In this document: one piece after another, positions 10,770 through 23,042 of the stretch
Layout: each line of letters begins with the position of its first letter
Numbering within the stretch: position 1 is the first letter of the stretch
NCBI GenBank assembly: GCA_002286715.1
Contig: NSJX01000004.1
Location: 1,057,803-1,121,802, forward strand
Direction: 5' to 3'
DNA length: 64,000 nucleotides
Source of the DNA: Dentipellis sp. KUC8613
Taxonomy: Eukaryota > Basidiomycota > Agaricomycetes > Russulales > Hericiaceae
Translations under genes and position numbers: made by a program
The notes under the pieces: generated by a model
What the model was told of the DNA's origin: nothing
Databases searched by the model: none
Seen by the model: only the letters and a program-made list of their open reading frames with translations

Positions 10770-11398
10770 TATGGGCAGATCACTCCGGTCCTAGATCTGG
10801 AGCTCGTCAGTCACGGTGCTGAAGGACTGGCTGCGCTGGTACTTACGATTCCAAGTGGGATTCTTGATCCTTTATATGTTCTCCGAGGGGTAGATCCACC
10901 ACGATCAGGTCAACGTGACTGCATCGCCCAGCTGCGACCGCGGTTAGGGGAAGTGATTACCTACCCGAGCGTCTACTGCCTTATCTAGCAGTTTTTGTGG
11001 AAGCTCAACAGTGTACCTGAGATGCGGTTCACAGCTAAAAGGAACAGTCAATAGCGACATACCTGCAAGACATAAATGACAGAAGACGCGGCTCAGTTGC
11101 CGATTCTCGCGGTGTGCCAATACCAGCTTGGCAACATAGCTGTACAAACTATACAAGTTATGCATGTGGGAATCCTACTTGAGATCTAGAACACTGCGAC
11201 ACGTCCGTGACATGAAAATGTGAATGAGGTTGGATGGATGGGTGAGTAAGATGAGGCATGGCACGACCGGTACCAGGGTATGCGACGTGAGATGGTTCGG
11301 TAAAGCAAAAGCAATTGTGACATGCAAAGCGGCAGATCTAGCGAGCGAAAAACACGAGGAGCAGAACGCACAAATCGGATCCACAGGCCCTACACGCG
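10770..11398. other. intergenic, no gene seen
   Basis: Holds the probable 5' UTR (with one intron) and promoter of the minus-strand SnoaL-like gene and the 3' flank of the DIL-ankyrin gene. The ORFs on either strand are short and unlike known proteins. Confidence 0.5.
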
Positions 11399-14300
11399 TC
11401 AAGACTTGGGTGCAGTGGGTTCCACGGGCGTCTGGCCCGTCCCCCGCTTGCTCCGCAGAGAGGGCTTTTGAGTCAGAGGCGTCACCCGCCGTATCTCGGT
11501 TGTGATCGTTAGGTCGCCATCGTCTGTGTGTGGGTCCTCCGAGGAATAACCTGGAGGATGTTCGATGTCTTCGTCCTCGTCGTTTTCGTCTGGCTCTACG
11601 GGTCGTGTCCATCGTGAGGCTGAGCCAATCCCATCCACCCACTGCAAAGTCTCCAATCCGACATCGCGCAATCTCTTCGTTTTCGTCCGCCAAGGTATGG
11701 TGCCGTGACTACGTCTGCTTGCCCGACTCGCGCTGCGCACATCTCCGTTGGCACTGAGCTGCCCACTGTGGCGCTTCTCGTCTTCACCCATAGACGGCCG
11801 CTTCGGCGCCGCCGATAACATGCGAGGGTCGGAAGGCAGAAGAAGGGGAAGCATGTATCGAGAGTCCAGGAACTCGCCGAGTACTTCCGGCGACTTTGCT
11901 GGCTCCCATGAGGACGCATCCTGGTCGCGGTCGAACAGGAGGTCGATATTGCGCTGCGCCAGGGAGGTCTCCGTGGACGATGACGAGATGGAGGGCGCCT
12001 CGTGGCTGCCTGTGTCGCCGTGTAGCGATGCGAGCTCTTCACGCTCGCGTTCGCGCTCGCCCATCTGCTTCTGACGTTGAGTCCACATGTAGATCATCAA
12101 CACTATGGTTTTACCTCGCGCCGTAGAGCCTCCACGCCGAGCTTGACGCGGTGGCGCTCCCAGTCTTTCTGCAACTGGGCGAGATATTGACTGCACTCTT
12201 CTGTCATACGGCTTTCGTTGACTTCGTATTTATAATCGCGCACTGCGCGTCGCATCTGGCAGTCAATTCAGCTTCCAGCCATCAGAAAAGTGGGCTCCGA
12301 TGTGAATGACCTGCAAAGGGTTGAGATGCTTCATGGTCTGGATAGTGGCCACGAGGTTGGCAAATTCTGAGATCGAAGATAGACACTGCAAGCGACAATC
12401 AGATTCATAGAAAAAGCTAGCACATACGGAGCTTCGTGCGTACCTGCAGCCAGTTGAGTAGGTCCCGTACTGGTGCGAGATGGGAGATGACACCGCGAGG
12501 CAGATTGACTGCCTCGACCCACTCCTCTAAGGCGCCCAAATTCATGCCAATCTGCACTGCACGAGAACTGCGTCCTGTGAACAGATGTTTGCTGCGCAAG
12601 TATAGGTTTACCTTACCGGCATATGTACTTCTTCCGAGTCAATATCCGGTTGAAGATCTCGCAGGAAATCCAGTAGATGACCTGCGACCACATCTGCGTG
12701 ATGAGTGCGGGGTTGATTCCCGACAACGTCAGCATAGTTTGCAGCGCATCGAAGAATCCCGTGATGTCGCCGGGATTTGGCGTGGCGACTGGCGGTGCAT
12801 CCTGGAAGAGCGCCGATAGCGGGGTGACAGAACCTGCGCGATTTCGTTGAAAACTCTGCCGAATGGACTGGAAGCTGCGCGAGTTGGCCGGGGACGAAGG
12901 TGGTAAACCGGGGGAAGGAGGCCGGCTGGATTGTTTCGGAGACGTGGGATGGCCATTACGTCCACCTGGTGATGGCGTTGCGCCGCCAGCTGCAGCCTTC
13001 TTCTTGCTTGCAAAAGACCGCAGGAAGGACCAGTCAGACTCGAATTGCACACCATCGAATTCAGCAGGCAAGGGCGAATGGTCCAAGAGAGCAGTGTCGA
13101 TGAGCTGATCGATCCTTCGTTCGATGTATCGGATGATGAATACTAATCTGGAGTCAACGCCTCCCGTCGGTGAGATGAAGTTACCCTCGACTTACCGAAG
13201 ACCGAGTTGATAACTTCCTCGATGAGGACGAAGGAGCCGAGCAGTTCACACGTCTCGTTAATGGAATTGTCACAGCGCATCAGATGAAGCCACGCCGTCG
13301 TGTTGTAGAGCCAGAAGATTAAACATGTAGGATCATCTGGGCGATTCTGATGACGGTTAAATTAGAATACAGTACAGGGTATGGGGCGTGCTCACAAAAA
13401 ATGTTTCCTCGATCGCATCTGTTGCACCTATAATGAGATCTTCAAGCCAGTTATTATCGCACGTCAGGCATGCAAAGCGGGCGAGCATGTATAACGCGTT
13501 CGCAGGCTCGGAGTTCCGAAGCGATGGTTGAAAGTTAGTGATGAGTGACTGGAAAATATCTGGGAGGGCAGGAGGCGAGAACACCAGCATGGAGGTATAA
13601 TCCGGGGGAGGGGTCTGGGACACGACTCAATGACAGTCGTTCTGTTAACAACTGGATGGACGCACATATAGTCCGTCATCATCGTCGTCATTTTCTTCCT
13701 CTTCGTCGTCGTCTTCGGGATCAGACAACATGGTCTCCCAGCTATCGTCCCCCCACCATCTGGGATTGATGCCGAGTCGTTTGGACACATGGTCGCGCAA
13801 ACTTCGCTGCTTTCCGCGGCGAACCATACGCTTCTCTAGAGCCTTACGACGTTCTTCCATACGGCCACCGGTCCAGCCCTCGCCGCGCATGGCTTCAGAC
13901 AGGAGCAGAGCGACGTCCTCACGCCCAGGCATGGTTGTATGTGCGGTGACAATGTCAAGCGGGGTCAATTTGCGTCGCGTAAGGGAGAAGGGAGAGCAGC
14001 CATGCGTAAGCAGATGGGATATAAGGGTGGGGGGTGACATGAGAGCTGCGTGATGAAGGGCGGTCCAGCCGGCTGAAGGAGAATCGAGGCGCATCAGCAT
14101 ATTCTAACGCCTTGATGTAAAGAGGGCAGAATACAAACCATTGTCGGGGGTATTCACGTCTGCACCTTCAGATATGAGGAGACGGACGGACTCCTCGCGC
14201 TCGACGTCGCGATCAGACTCGGAACCGAAGCCGAGGATGGTGATACTGATGAGGCCAAGGCCATCCTCGTCGGTGACGCTGAGATCGACGAAGGGTTGCG

Positions 14301-14511
14301 AATGGGGGTCTGTGAGAAGGAAGGAAAGCAGCGAGAGGTCGCCAAAGATGGCGGCGCGGTAGAGGCAGTGCGAGACGAGCTCGGCCTTTTGTGCCGGCGC
14401 AAGACCAGAGTGGGAGGAAAGGAGAGGAGCGAGAAAGGAGATGGAGGGATAAATGGGATGCAGGTCGGGCTCCGGGGAGAGGTCTATGGGAGGCAGCGAC
14501 GACGAGGCCAT
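11399..14511 (-). CDS. ankyrin plus DIL (dilute) domain protein
   Basis: Nine exons (complement of 14139-14511, 13666-14072, 13396-13614, 13196-13346, 12617-13142, 12444-12567, 12311-12385, 12115-12255, 11399-12070) give 895 aa. The N terminus has two or three ankyrin repeats (AGWTALHHAAL near residue 125), then an acidic low-complexity patch. Residues about 300-640 form a DIL domain like the myosin V globular tail: FWLYNTTAWLH, KKYICRSRAVQIGMNL, VRDLLNWLQ, LNPLQMRRAV. The C-terminal 220 residues are charged and disordered. It resembles fission yeast SPAC11G7.02, an ankyrin-DIL protein without a motor, so a cargo or polarity adaptor role is an inference. The acceptor at 12568 was chosen over a 25-nt alternative because it restores the CRSRAVQI motif. 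Confidence 0.85.
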
Positions 14512-14615
14512 CGCGCAAGGCGGTGGTAACGGATGCAGACACGCTCTGCTCTGCTTTCCCGTAACACGCGTCGGTCTGTCGGCGTCTGTTTGTTCCACTC
14601 CCGCTCCTTCCTCTC
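14512..14615. promoter_or_regulatory. 104-bp bidirectional promoter, DIL-ankyrin gene and RRP15
   Basis: The two ATGs point away from each other across 104 bases. The gap contains an ACGCGT (MCB-like) hexamer at 14566-14571. Both 5' UTRs must be very short. Confidence 0.6.
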
Positions 14616-15411
14616 ATGCCGTCCGCCAAACGCATCAAACTTGCCCAAGAGCAGCCCGCTTCTAGCCCCGCAGAATCGGACATGGACTCTGACGGTAGCG
14701 AAGGCTCTCCCTCCGACGAAGTCTCTGACTCTGGGACCAACACCGACGACGAGATCGCCGCTGCCCAAGCACCACAAAAGTCCAAAAAGACACTCAAGCG
14801 CAAGCACCGCGCTACCGAGCCTGCAAAATTCGGTGCAACCCTCCTTTCACTCCTCGACACCGATGCACCATCCACTGCACCGCTATCTCTCCAACCCGCT
14901 GTAGCACGAAAACGCAATGATGAGAAGCTTGAGTCCAAGGCGCGCCGTGTGGTGAAGTTTGAGAGGAAAGAACGCGAAGACAAGCATCGGATAACAGATG
15001 TTATTGGTGGTTGGGGTGGTGAAAGCGAGCGGGCTCTCAGGAAGGTTGCCCAGAGAGGTGGTACGTGTCTCGCTTAGTCGATGCATTGCAACATCCTCAC
15101 TTCTTCATTTGTCCTCAGTTGTGAAACTGTTCAACGCTATTCAGCAGTCACAAGCTCAGGCATCCCAGGCTGCAGAAAGCCTGAAGGCAAAGCGTGGGTC
15201 CGGGAAGCCTACGTTGCCCGCGCCTTCTTTCGACAAGAAATCCAAAGGGAAGAGCAAGAACAACCCCATCGGCGGGGGTCAGGATTGTGAGTCGTGCATG
15301 GCTCAATGCTGAGATCAATGCTGAATGCTTCGATTGCATCTTCCAGCTGCACTGGACAAGGACGATTTCATGGACATGATCCGCTCAGGTGGTATCGTAT
15401 CGAAGTCGTGA
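14616..15411 (+). CDS. RRP15: Rrp15, ribosomal RNA processing protein
   Basis: Three exons (14616-15060, 15119-15286, 15347-15411) give 225 aa. Rrp15 is a nucleolar pre-60S factor needed for 27S pre-rRNA maturation. The N terminus is Ser/Asp/Glu-rich with a basic KRKHR patch. The conserved Rrp15p core (KFGATLLSLLD, KARRVVKFERKEREDKHRI, RALRKVAQRGVVKLFNAIQ) crosses intron 1 cleanly. The last exon encodes DKDDFMDMIRSGG, the usual C-terminal motif. The gene is divergent from the DIL-ankyrin gene. Confidence 0.9.
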
Positions 15412-15837
15412 CCCCAACGTGTATCACCTTCACCCCGTTTCTTCCGGGCATCGTCCGCAATAGCACCACGAAAGTTCGGCCCTTTCGTCGTGGCGCCCGG
15501 GTGCGTCGCCATCAGGGAAAAGTGCGACCAAGGATCTGTACCAGAACATGTGGAAGTCTCTACTTAAGGTCGTTCGGAAGGCTTCCGGACGACTAATGCG
15601 GGTACGAAGATGTGGGAAATGAGTCTAGAAGGCGTTTCCGAATCTGCAACACTATTCTGTAGCTGTTCCTTGTGTTATGTTTAGAACAGTGCTTTCGAAG
15701 GGTGTTATTTCTAGAGTCTGAATGCTAGCTTCGTAAGCGCCCGTTTCTTGGCGCGCGCGTTTCAGCCACAGTTCGAAAGACCTACCCTGAATTCGCGGCG
15801 GCGCATAAATTCTTCTCATCCCCACCTCCGTCGCGCA
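15412..15837. other. RRP15 3' flank and GID8 promoter
   Basis: No ORF resembles a known protein. Presumably RRP15 terminator and GID8 promoter/5' UTR; nothing further is visible. Confidence 0.45.
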
Positions 15838-16969
15838 ATGGTCTGTTCTTCTCCGTCCTCCCTTTTGGTCCACGAACTAACGAAGGCTCTAGCCCCCGGT
15901 GAAGACAACAATATCTCACGATGAATGGGAGCGACGGATGGAAGAGGTTCAAGTTTCTAAAGAGTGCGTACACGTTTCGTTGCTTTTTTGAGAGAAAGGC
16001 AGAGCGTCCTAGGATGAACAAACTTTTGGGAATCTCGCTGATTACACATTGATGAGATAACAAAAATTGCATGTATTATCTGAGCTCGACGCCCTGTCTT
16101 TGTCTTCTCTGCTTTCCACGAGCCACGACAATAACTGACCCTTAATTTACAGAGACTTGAACCAACTAGTAATGAACTACCTTGTTATTGAAGGCTACAA
16201 GTCAGCCGCAGAAGAGTTCAGCCAAGAAGCAAATGTGAAGCCACCAGTCGACTTTGAGAGCATCGAGAGCAGAATGAACATTCGGGAGGCGCTGCAGAGG
16301 GGCGACGTGCAAGATGCTATTACGCGCGTGAACGATCTGAACCCTGAGGTGTGTATCCTTTCTTGTCTTACGGGCCGCTTGCCATTGGCAGGCGGCTAGA
16401 TGATTATACTCTTGCATGCACCACTCTCAGGCCCTTCGGGTCGATGATGATCATGCAACACCAAAACTTCAGTCTTCAATATGATTCTTCTCCTACGTGA
16501 TTGGAATGCAGGAACGTGACGCTCATGCGCCCTTGATTTACAGATTCTCGACACGAATCCGGCGTTATATTTTCACCTGCAGCAGCAGAAGCTGATTGAA
16601 TACATCCGTCAAGGCCGGGTGGCGGAGGCGTTGGACTTTGCACAGACAGAGCTTGCACCGCGCGGGGAGGAGAATCCCGAATTCCTAGCTGAGCTCGAGC
16701 GGACGATGGCACTTTTGGCGTTTGACAGCGCGGCCGCGCCGGCGGCGATTGCGGAGCTTCTGTCGCCCGCGCAGCGGATGAAGACTGCGGGGGCGGTGAA
16801 CGCGGCCGTGCTGGAGAGCCTGAGCCAGGACTGCGAGACGAAGCTGGTGGGGCTGTTGCGGACGACGGTGTGGGCAGAGTCGATGCTGGACGAGCGGGCA
16901 GAGTTTCCGAAGGTGGATCTGAGCGAGGGGCTTTCGGGTGGCGGGGAGGATACGGTGATGGGGGAGTAG
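15838..16969 (+). CDS. GID8: Gid8-type LisH-CTLH subunit of the GID/CTLH ubiquitin ligase
   Basis: Four coding exons (15838-15840, 15893-15963, 16153-16348, 16544-16969) give 231 aa, the usual Gid8 length. The first coding exon is only the ATG, followed by a 52-nt intron. The protein begins MPPVKTTISHDEW. LisH comes first (DLNQLVMNYLVIEGYKSAAEEF), then CTLH (NIREALQRGDVQDAI...) and the CRA region (LDTNPALYFHLQQQKLIEYI, AEALDFAQTEL). Gid8 is the scaffold joining substrate receptor and RING modules of the ligase that degrades gluconeogenic enzymes in yeast. The last exon is much more GC-rich than the rest, but the reading frame is intact. Confidence 0.9.
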
Positions 16970-17202
16970 GTAGAGAGTATGGATATGTAGGAGTAGTGGA
17001 TTAATAGAGCGTCTGAAAGCAGCATGGTGATGATGGCGGCAAGGAGACGAGATCAAGTGCGGTGGAAGCGTGGGAAGCGCGCGGGAGATAGCGAACGGAC
17101 GATGAGCTCCTCCAACGCTGCTGCAATTGCCCGTCCTTGCGCCCTCCTCACGCGGCCGCGCTCCCCGCTCCTCCTCCTCCTCCTCCTCCGCGTCTCTCCC
17201 TC

Positions 17203-20200
17203 ATGTCTGAAGACGCACGCTCCATCGCCCGCTCTCGCAGGCCACATCGTCCCATCCTCATCGTCGCAAACCCAGGCCCCGATTCCGACAGCGGCGACGA
17301 CAATGCCCACTCGACCCCCGCCCGCCCCGCTTATCCACACCATCCCTACAACAACTCCCCCACCGCAAATAGCATCCCTACCTCTTCCTCTTACCGCGAG
17401 TCTGGCCCGCTTTCCACCGCCCACGCGCCTCACCATCCCGCTTCCCAGTCCAATCCCACTCTCTCCTCTCCATCTGGCACCAGCTCACCACCCCCAAGCA
17501 CCCCAGGCCATTCCCTCCCTCCCGTCGACATCAACGGCGACGGACTCTCCCATCACGACCCCCTTGTCTCCAGCTACTCCACCGACGCTCTTCAGCAGCA
17601 ACATCCCCACCAGAACATGCCCCACATCACGCCTTCACGTACGAACAACTTCTTTGGTAAAATAAAGTCCCATATCCCCCATCCACGCATGGGCCATGAC
17701 CGCCGCATGTCCAGTAATAGTCGTCCTCCCAGCGTACGTATTCGATTCCATCCAGGTTCCCGTCCGCTTACCTTGCCTGCAGTCACCCTCCGCTGCAACC
17801 TCATCTGACACTTATCTCCCTCGCCATTCCTCCGACGCCCGCTCTAGTCCCTCTGAAAAAACGATCATCTGTGTCACCCGCGATTCTGAGATCTATAGCA
17901 CCGTTGACATAACTGGATTCAGGGATGCCCTCTTCATTAAAGAGCTTGTGTTCTCCAAGGTGCGTTCTCGCTGCGTCTGACTTTACTCTTCATATCAATG
18001 ACCCTCTTACAGCTGCAAATATACGACGAGGACCAATCCCAGTACTCAGTGTACCGCACCGAGATCGGGGCGTATGCTCTCGGCGACGCCCTCAAGAACG
18101 AACAGCTCTTCGAACTCTGCCGTGATCAGGGAGATGCCAAAGGTTCTCTCAAGTTTCTCGTTGCCCCGTCTCTTGCCCATGTGCACGAAGTCCCGCCGCC
18201 GTCTCCTGCCACTCTGAGCAATATCCCACCTCCTTTCATCCCCCACAGCGGATCTCTTGCCCCTCTTCGGACGCGCTCCCGTCACGAGCATGAAAGCGTC
18301 TCTTCCGCGAGTGAGCGGATGCATCCCGAAGTCACCAATGGCTACGATCCCTCGGTGTCGGATGACATGGACGGCCCCGATCCAGACAGTCAACGCTCTA
18401 CCTTGCGTCCACCTCCGAGACAACCTACCGCCTCCCTTTCCACACAGAACCTCGCTGCGCACTCCTCTGCCCAGCAGAACTGCCGCAGACAGAATGGTCC
18501 CTCCCGCCCATTGTCTCCTCTCAATAACGGGCCTGTTCGCGCGATTTCCCCGTCTCCACTTCTGTCCCCCGATCGCACGCGGCAGCCACCTGGTGGCGAC
18601 TACTCGCGTCGCGTGGATCGCTCTGGCCCCCAGATCGGTGCTCCATCCTCGTTCTATCCTCAGTCGCCTGACCCTATTCGTACACCCCACGATGAGGAGC
18701 AAAATGGGGCGACCCCATGGCCTTTGGGGCTCGGATATGGGCACGGTCGATCGGGATCGGACGCTGCTGCTGAAAGAGAACGGGCTTTGCAGGCCTCGGA
18801 GGTTCGAACAGAAATGGCCGCGAGGCAGTGGTTACGCAAGGAGGAGCGAGAGCGGGATAGGGAACGGCAAATATCTGGTCATAGTCAAGGTTCTGGGCAG
18901 GATCGAGACAGAATCAAACGCAAGCCAGCATTGAAAAAGGACACTCTTGATTCTGGAACAAACAAGGCTACTCGTGACCGCGAACGCGATCAGTGGGTGC
19001 TGGTCAGCAACTCATCTGATCGCGCATCCCCTTCGCAGGAGAGCGCAGGCTCTGGTGGCCGGTTACAGCGCTCTGGACGTGACCGTGATCGCGACTTCAA
19101 ATATTCGCCGCGTTTCCCAGCCTCTTCTGCATATAATCGTACGGCATACGGTCTCTCACACGCACCCCGCCAACCGCCACCAGCTCCGCCCGGCAAGCAG
19201 GCGGTGCCCTCGAATTGGGCGTTCGTGACATATAAGGGGCCTGGCGCACCTGCAGCTCCGACACCACCATTCAACCTGAAGATGGCGAAGAGCGTCGACA
19301 GTATGAGAGACAAGTTCAATCATCCGGGTGCCCTGACGCCCGGCGGTTCTGGTCCGAGGAGAGGGCAACCACCCCCACCTCCACCATTACCCAAGACCCC
19401 GGGTTCTAGTACAGTCAAAGAGGCAAGTCTTGGGAGTGCTGGTGCTCCTAGCGGTACTCCCAGTGGAAGTGTGACTCCGGCGAGTGGGTATGTGAGTGGA
19501 GACAGCCTTTCATTCTCACCGAGGAGGGAGAGGGAAAGAGACAGCGATCGTCCGAGAGATCATGTGGGGAGCCCTGAGACTCCACGCTCTATGGATGCAT
19601 TGCGCCCCAATGCCTTTGTGTCGCCGACGAATCATCGTCCCGTGCGCCCGCTGCCCACCCAGACACCGTCACAGACACTCACCCAGAACCCTCCGGAGGT
19701 GACCTTGTCTGCTCCCCCACCGCCCCCACCGCCTCGCGCGTTGCCATCGAATGGGATGACGAATGGTCTGTCGACGATGCTAGGCTTACTATCCCCTCAG
19801 CAGGACCCATATCCCAGACCTCGATCGTCTCAGGGAGACGAGCCTATTCCTCCTCCCCCTCCTCCCCCGCCACCTCCATACCGCCCTCAGCGACCGGTGG
19901 ATTCTTCAGTGTTTTCGGAGCCGCTTCAAGAGCAGGATACGCGGTCGCCGCAATCTCATCCTATGCGTCTGCCACCCGTCCCCACGTCAAGTCGTCCCCA
20001 ACCTTCGCCCTCATACTCTCGCGATGAGAACTCATCGGCCGGTACAGGGACGAATATCCCAGTCCCAACACGTGCTCTCCCCGCCTTCCCTCCCACAGCT
20101 CGGCAACCAGTTGAGTTTGATCGAAATGCAGATGCATATGGTGGGCTTGTCGATAGCTTTTCATTCCATTCGTCACCGCCGCCTCGGAGCCCCGTTAGCC

Positions 20201-22615
20201 CTCGCAGTCCCCGCTTTGGACCCCGTCCTGACCCTTCCATCACTGCCACTGGCTTCCCTGAAGGCCTGCGCAGTCCGAGCACAAGTCAGCAGAGTCAGCG
20301 AACAATGGAGGATGCGCGAACACCAGACGCAACGATTATGCCGGAGGACCGGACTCGACTCGTACGTGATGCGCGGCAATTGATTGAATCGCAATCAAAT
20401 CCTGGGGAAGAGACATACATGCCTCGAACCAGGGCGCCTGGGGATGTCTTTGTCCTGCCGACCATTCCGCCACCGCCTCCTCTTACCCACCAGCCGACCC
20501 GCTCACCTGCGTACATTCCCCCGCCACCTCCGCTTCCTCCTATTCCAGCTCCAGCTCCTGCGCCAGTGTCTGCACCGGCACCGGCACCCACGCCTGCACC
20601 CTCGACGCCCGACACCCCGGAAAGTCAGTCGACCGAACAGGATGAGAGCGACAGCGAGAGTGGTACGCTTTGGCAGAAGCCCATGGTCGAGGACGATGGA
20701 GGTGGAACGCTCTGGCAGACACCCATGCCTGAGAGGCCCAAGTCATCGGGAGGCCGGGGTCCACCTCTTACCGTGCAGATCGATGGTCAGCCCAACGCGT
20801 CATCGTCGCAGGGCAAGAGTTCTGGGAGCGGCTACACCACTCTCATCCCGGCCAACTTCCCTCCTCCACCCAAGGACCCTCCGCCTTCACCTCCCCTGCC
20901 TCACTGGAAAGGCGGGCGGACGCCGACTGCACGCATGCCCGGCAGCGCCAGCAGTGTTGACAAGAAGACGCCCAAATCAGATGGTACTTTCCAGGATTCC
21001 TCTTGGGCATCTCGTCCGAACCCGGAGGATGTGTACGAGCGTTTGGAAGATTTCTTCCCCGGCCACGACCTCGACAAGCCCGTCATCGAGGCAAGCTCAG
21101 GCGGGACGTCTCCCACGGCTGCCGAATACCCTCCCACTGCTGGAATGGGCCCTCAGCCTTTCCCGACCACGGGTGGGAACAGCAGCAGTGGTGGCGGACC
21201 CCCGAGCGCCATGCCGGCTGACAACAAGCGGTTCAGACATAAGAAGTCCATCAGGGTCGTTGCAGAGGAACACAAGCAGCGCATCGACCGGACATCTCGT
21301 ATGCAGTCTGCGTCAGTGTCGAATGTCTTGAGGAAGCGGAGCACGAAGCTTTGGGGAAGTCGCTTGGAGGAGGTCACCAGCAACCCTGGCCCTTCGACGA
21401 CACCTGACTCACCGTCTTCGTCTGCCACGACGGTGCCTAAACGTGAGTGTTATTATGGGACTCATTGTTGGCCGTTGCTGACTGGCTTGTCATGATTATA
21501 GCCATCTTCAAGTGGGTCCGTGGCGAATTAATTGGGAAAGGCAACTTCGGTCGCGTGTATCTTGCGCTCAACGCCACGACTGGTGAGATGATCGCTGTCA
21601 AGCAAGTCGAGATTCCCCGTACAGCGAGCGACAAGAGCGATACTCGTCAGATGAACGTCGTCGAAGCTTTGAAGCTGGAGAGTGAGACCTTGAAGGACCT
21701 GGATCACCCGAACATTGTGCAGTACCTTGGTTTCGAGGAAACGCCGGCCTTCCTGAGCATGTGAGTCATCCGTACTGCTCTGAAGTATCTTTCCTGATGT
21801 AGATTGCGCAGTTTCTTGGAGTACGTTCCTGGTGGTTCTGTTGGGAGCTGCTTGCGCCGATATGGGAGGTTCGACGAAGACACGACGAAATCATTCACTG
21901 CACAAATCCTTGCCGGATTGGAATACCTTCATTCTAAGGGTATCCTGCATCGAGTATGTAGCACCTTGTCGTTCTCCAGCCATCTGATTCTAACTTCGAT
22001 TGGCTTCCAGGATCTCAAGGCCGATAACATTCTGGTGGAGCAGACTGGAGTGTGCAAGATCTCCGACTTCGGTATCTCAAAGCGGACGGACGACATCAAC
22101 GGACAGAACGTGCTCACTGCCATGCAAGGAACCGTGTTTTGGATGGCACCTGAGGTTGTCAATGCTGGCAAGCGTGGTTACAATGCCAAGGTCGATATCT
22201 GGAGTGTAGGATGTGTGGTCCTGGAGATGTGGGCAGGAGAGAGGCCATGGCGGAAGGAGGAAGCCATGGCTGTCATTGTGAAGGTAGGCGTCTCGGCATG
22301 CATTCTCTGCCCAATGTTCCTGGATTACTGAACTATCACTTGTAGCTGTATTCTTCAAAACAAGCACCCCCCATTCCCTCGGGTATCACTCTTTCTGCGT
22401 TGGCGGACGACTTCAGGAAGCTGTGCTTTGCAGTGTATGTCTCCTTGGCCTGACCGTCCTCATTCGAGTATTCACGTTTACCTGTCTGCAGTAACCCGGA
22501 CGAACGACCATCTGCAGCTGAGTTGCGCAAGCATCCTTACCTAGTCCTTCCGCCGGGTTGGACGTTCAACGGCTTCAGCTTAAAAGAGGGAGCTATGGAG
22601 GACTCTGACTACTAA
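17203..22615 (+). CDS. BCK1: BCK1-type MAP kinase kinase kinase (cell-wall integrity pathway)
   Basis: Eight exons (17203-17733, 17783-17959, 18013-21442, 21502-21760, 21812-21953, 22011-22283, 22346-22434, 22492-22615) give 1674 aa. The N terminus is disordered. Residues about 200-270 form a Ras-association-like segment (KTIICVTRDSEIYSTVDITGF... SLKFLVAP). A roughly 1000-residue Pro/Ser-rich linker lies in one 3.4-kb exon. The kinase domain occupies the C-terminal 290 residues: P-loop GKGNFGRVY, AVKQVE lysine, HRDLKADN split by an intron, DFGISKR, GTVFWMAPEV. The family phosphorylates the MAPKK (Mkk1/2-type) upstream of Slt2/Mpk1. An in-frame ATG at 17137 would add 22 Pro-rich residues; 17203 is preferred. 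Confidence 0.92.
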
Positions 22616-23042
22616 TTTTTTGTCATCTCTTTCCCGCATAAACACTGTGGGTTGCATCTTATCTCTGTCGTTCTTTTTTGGATTTCTCGCCACTTCCATC
22701 ATTACCCCCGTTACCCAGCATGATCCCACCACCATTTTTTCTGCCCATACTTTGCTCCCATGTCTGCATGCATCTTACGATTCTGAGCACTCGCAACCAC
22801 ATTTGTCTATACAATACGTTTTTGTCACTTTATGAACGGTCTGTACTTTGCGCATAGTTAATAGGTTCCGCAATGATATCCTGGATCTTTTTGTGTATCC
22901 GCTGCATTCATGACGTCATTGAAGGAAACGAAGAACGGACTTCCTAAACAGAATCTTGGCGTTTACTATGTAGTGAAGCCCACCGGAACCAGCACTCCAC
23001 TCCTTGTCTCATCTCTCTTTCACCCGTTGGCCTACTCACGGG
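22616..23042. other. BCK1 3' UTR and promoter of the IQ-motif gene
   Basis: T-rich sequence after the BCK1 stop, typical of a 3' UTR, then the 5' flank of the next gene. No further gene is seen. Confidence 0.5.

Noticed and set aside
12592..12616. A 25-nt intron between DIL-ankyrin exons 5 and 6
   Set aside because: It is phase-compatible but implausibly short. A 49-nt alternative ending at 12568 restores the DIL motif CRSRAVQI and was used.
20384..21331. 315-aa plus-strand ORF in another frame of BCK1
   Set aside because: It is a frame-shifted shadow of the Pro/Ser-rich BCK1 linker with no independent support.
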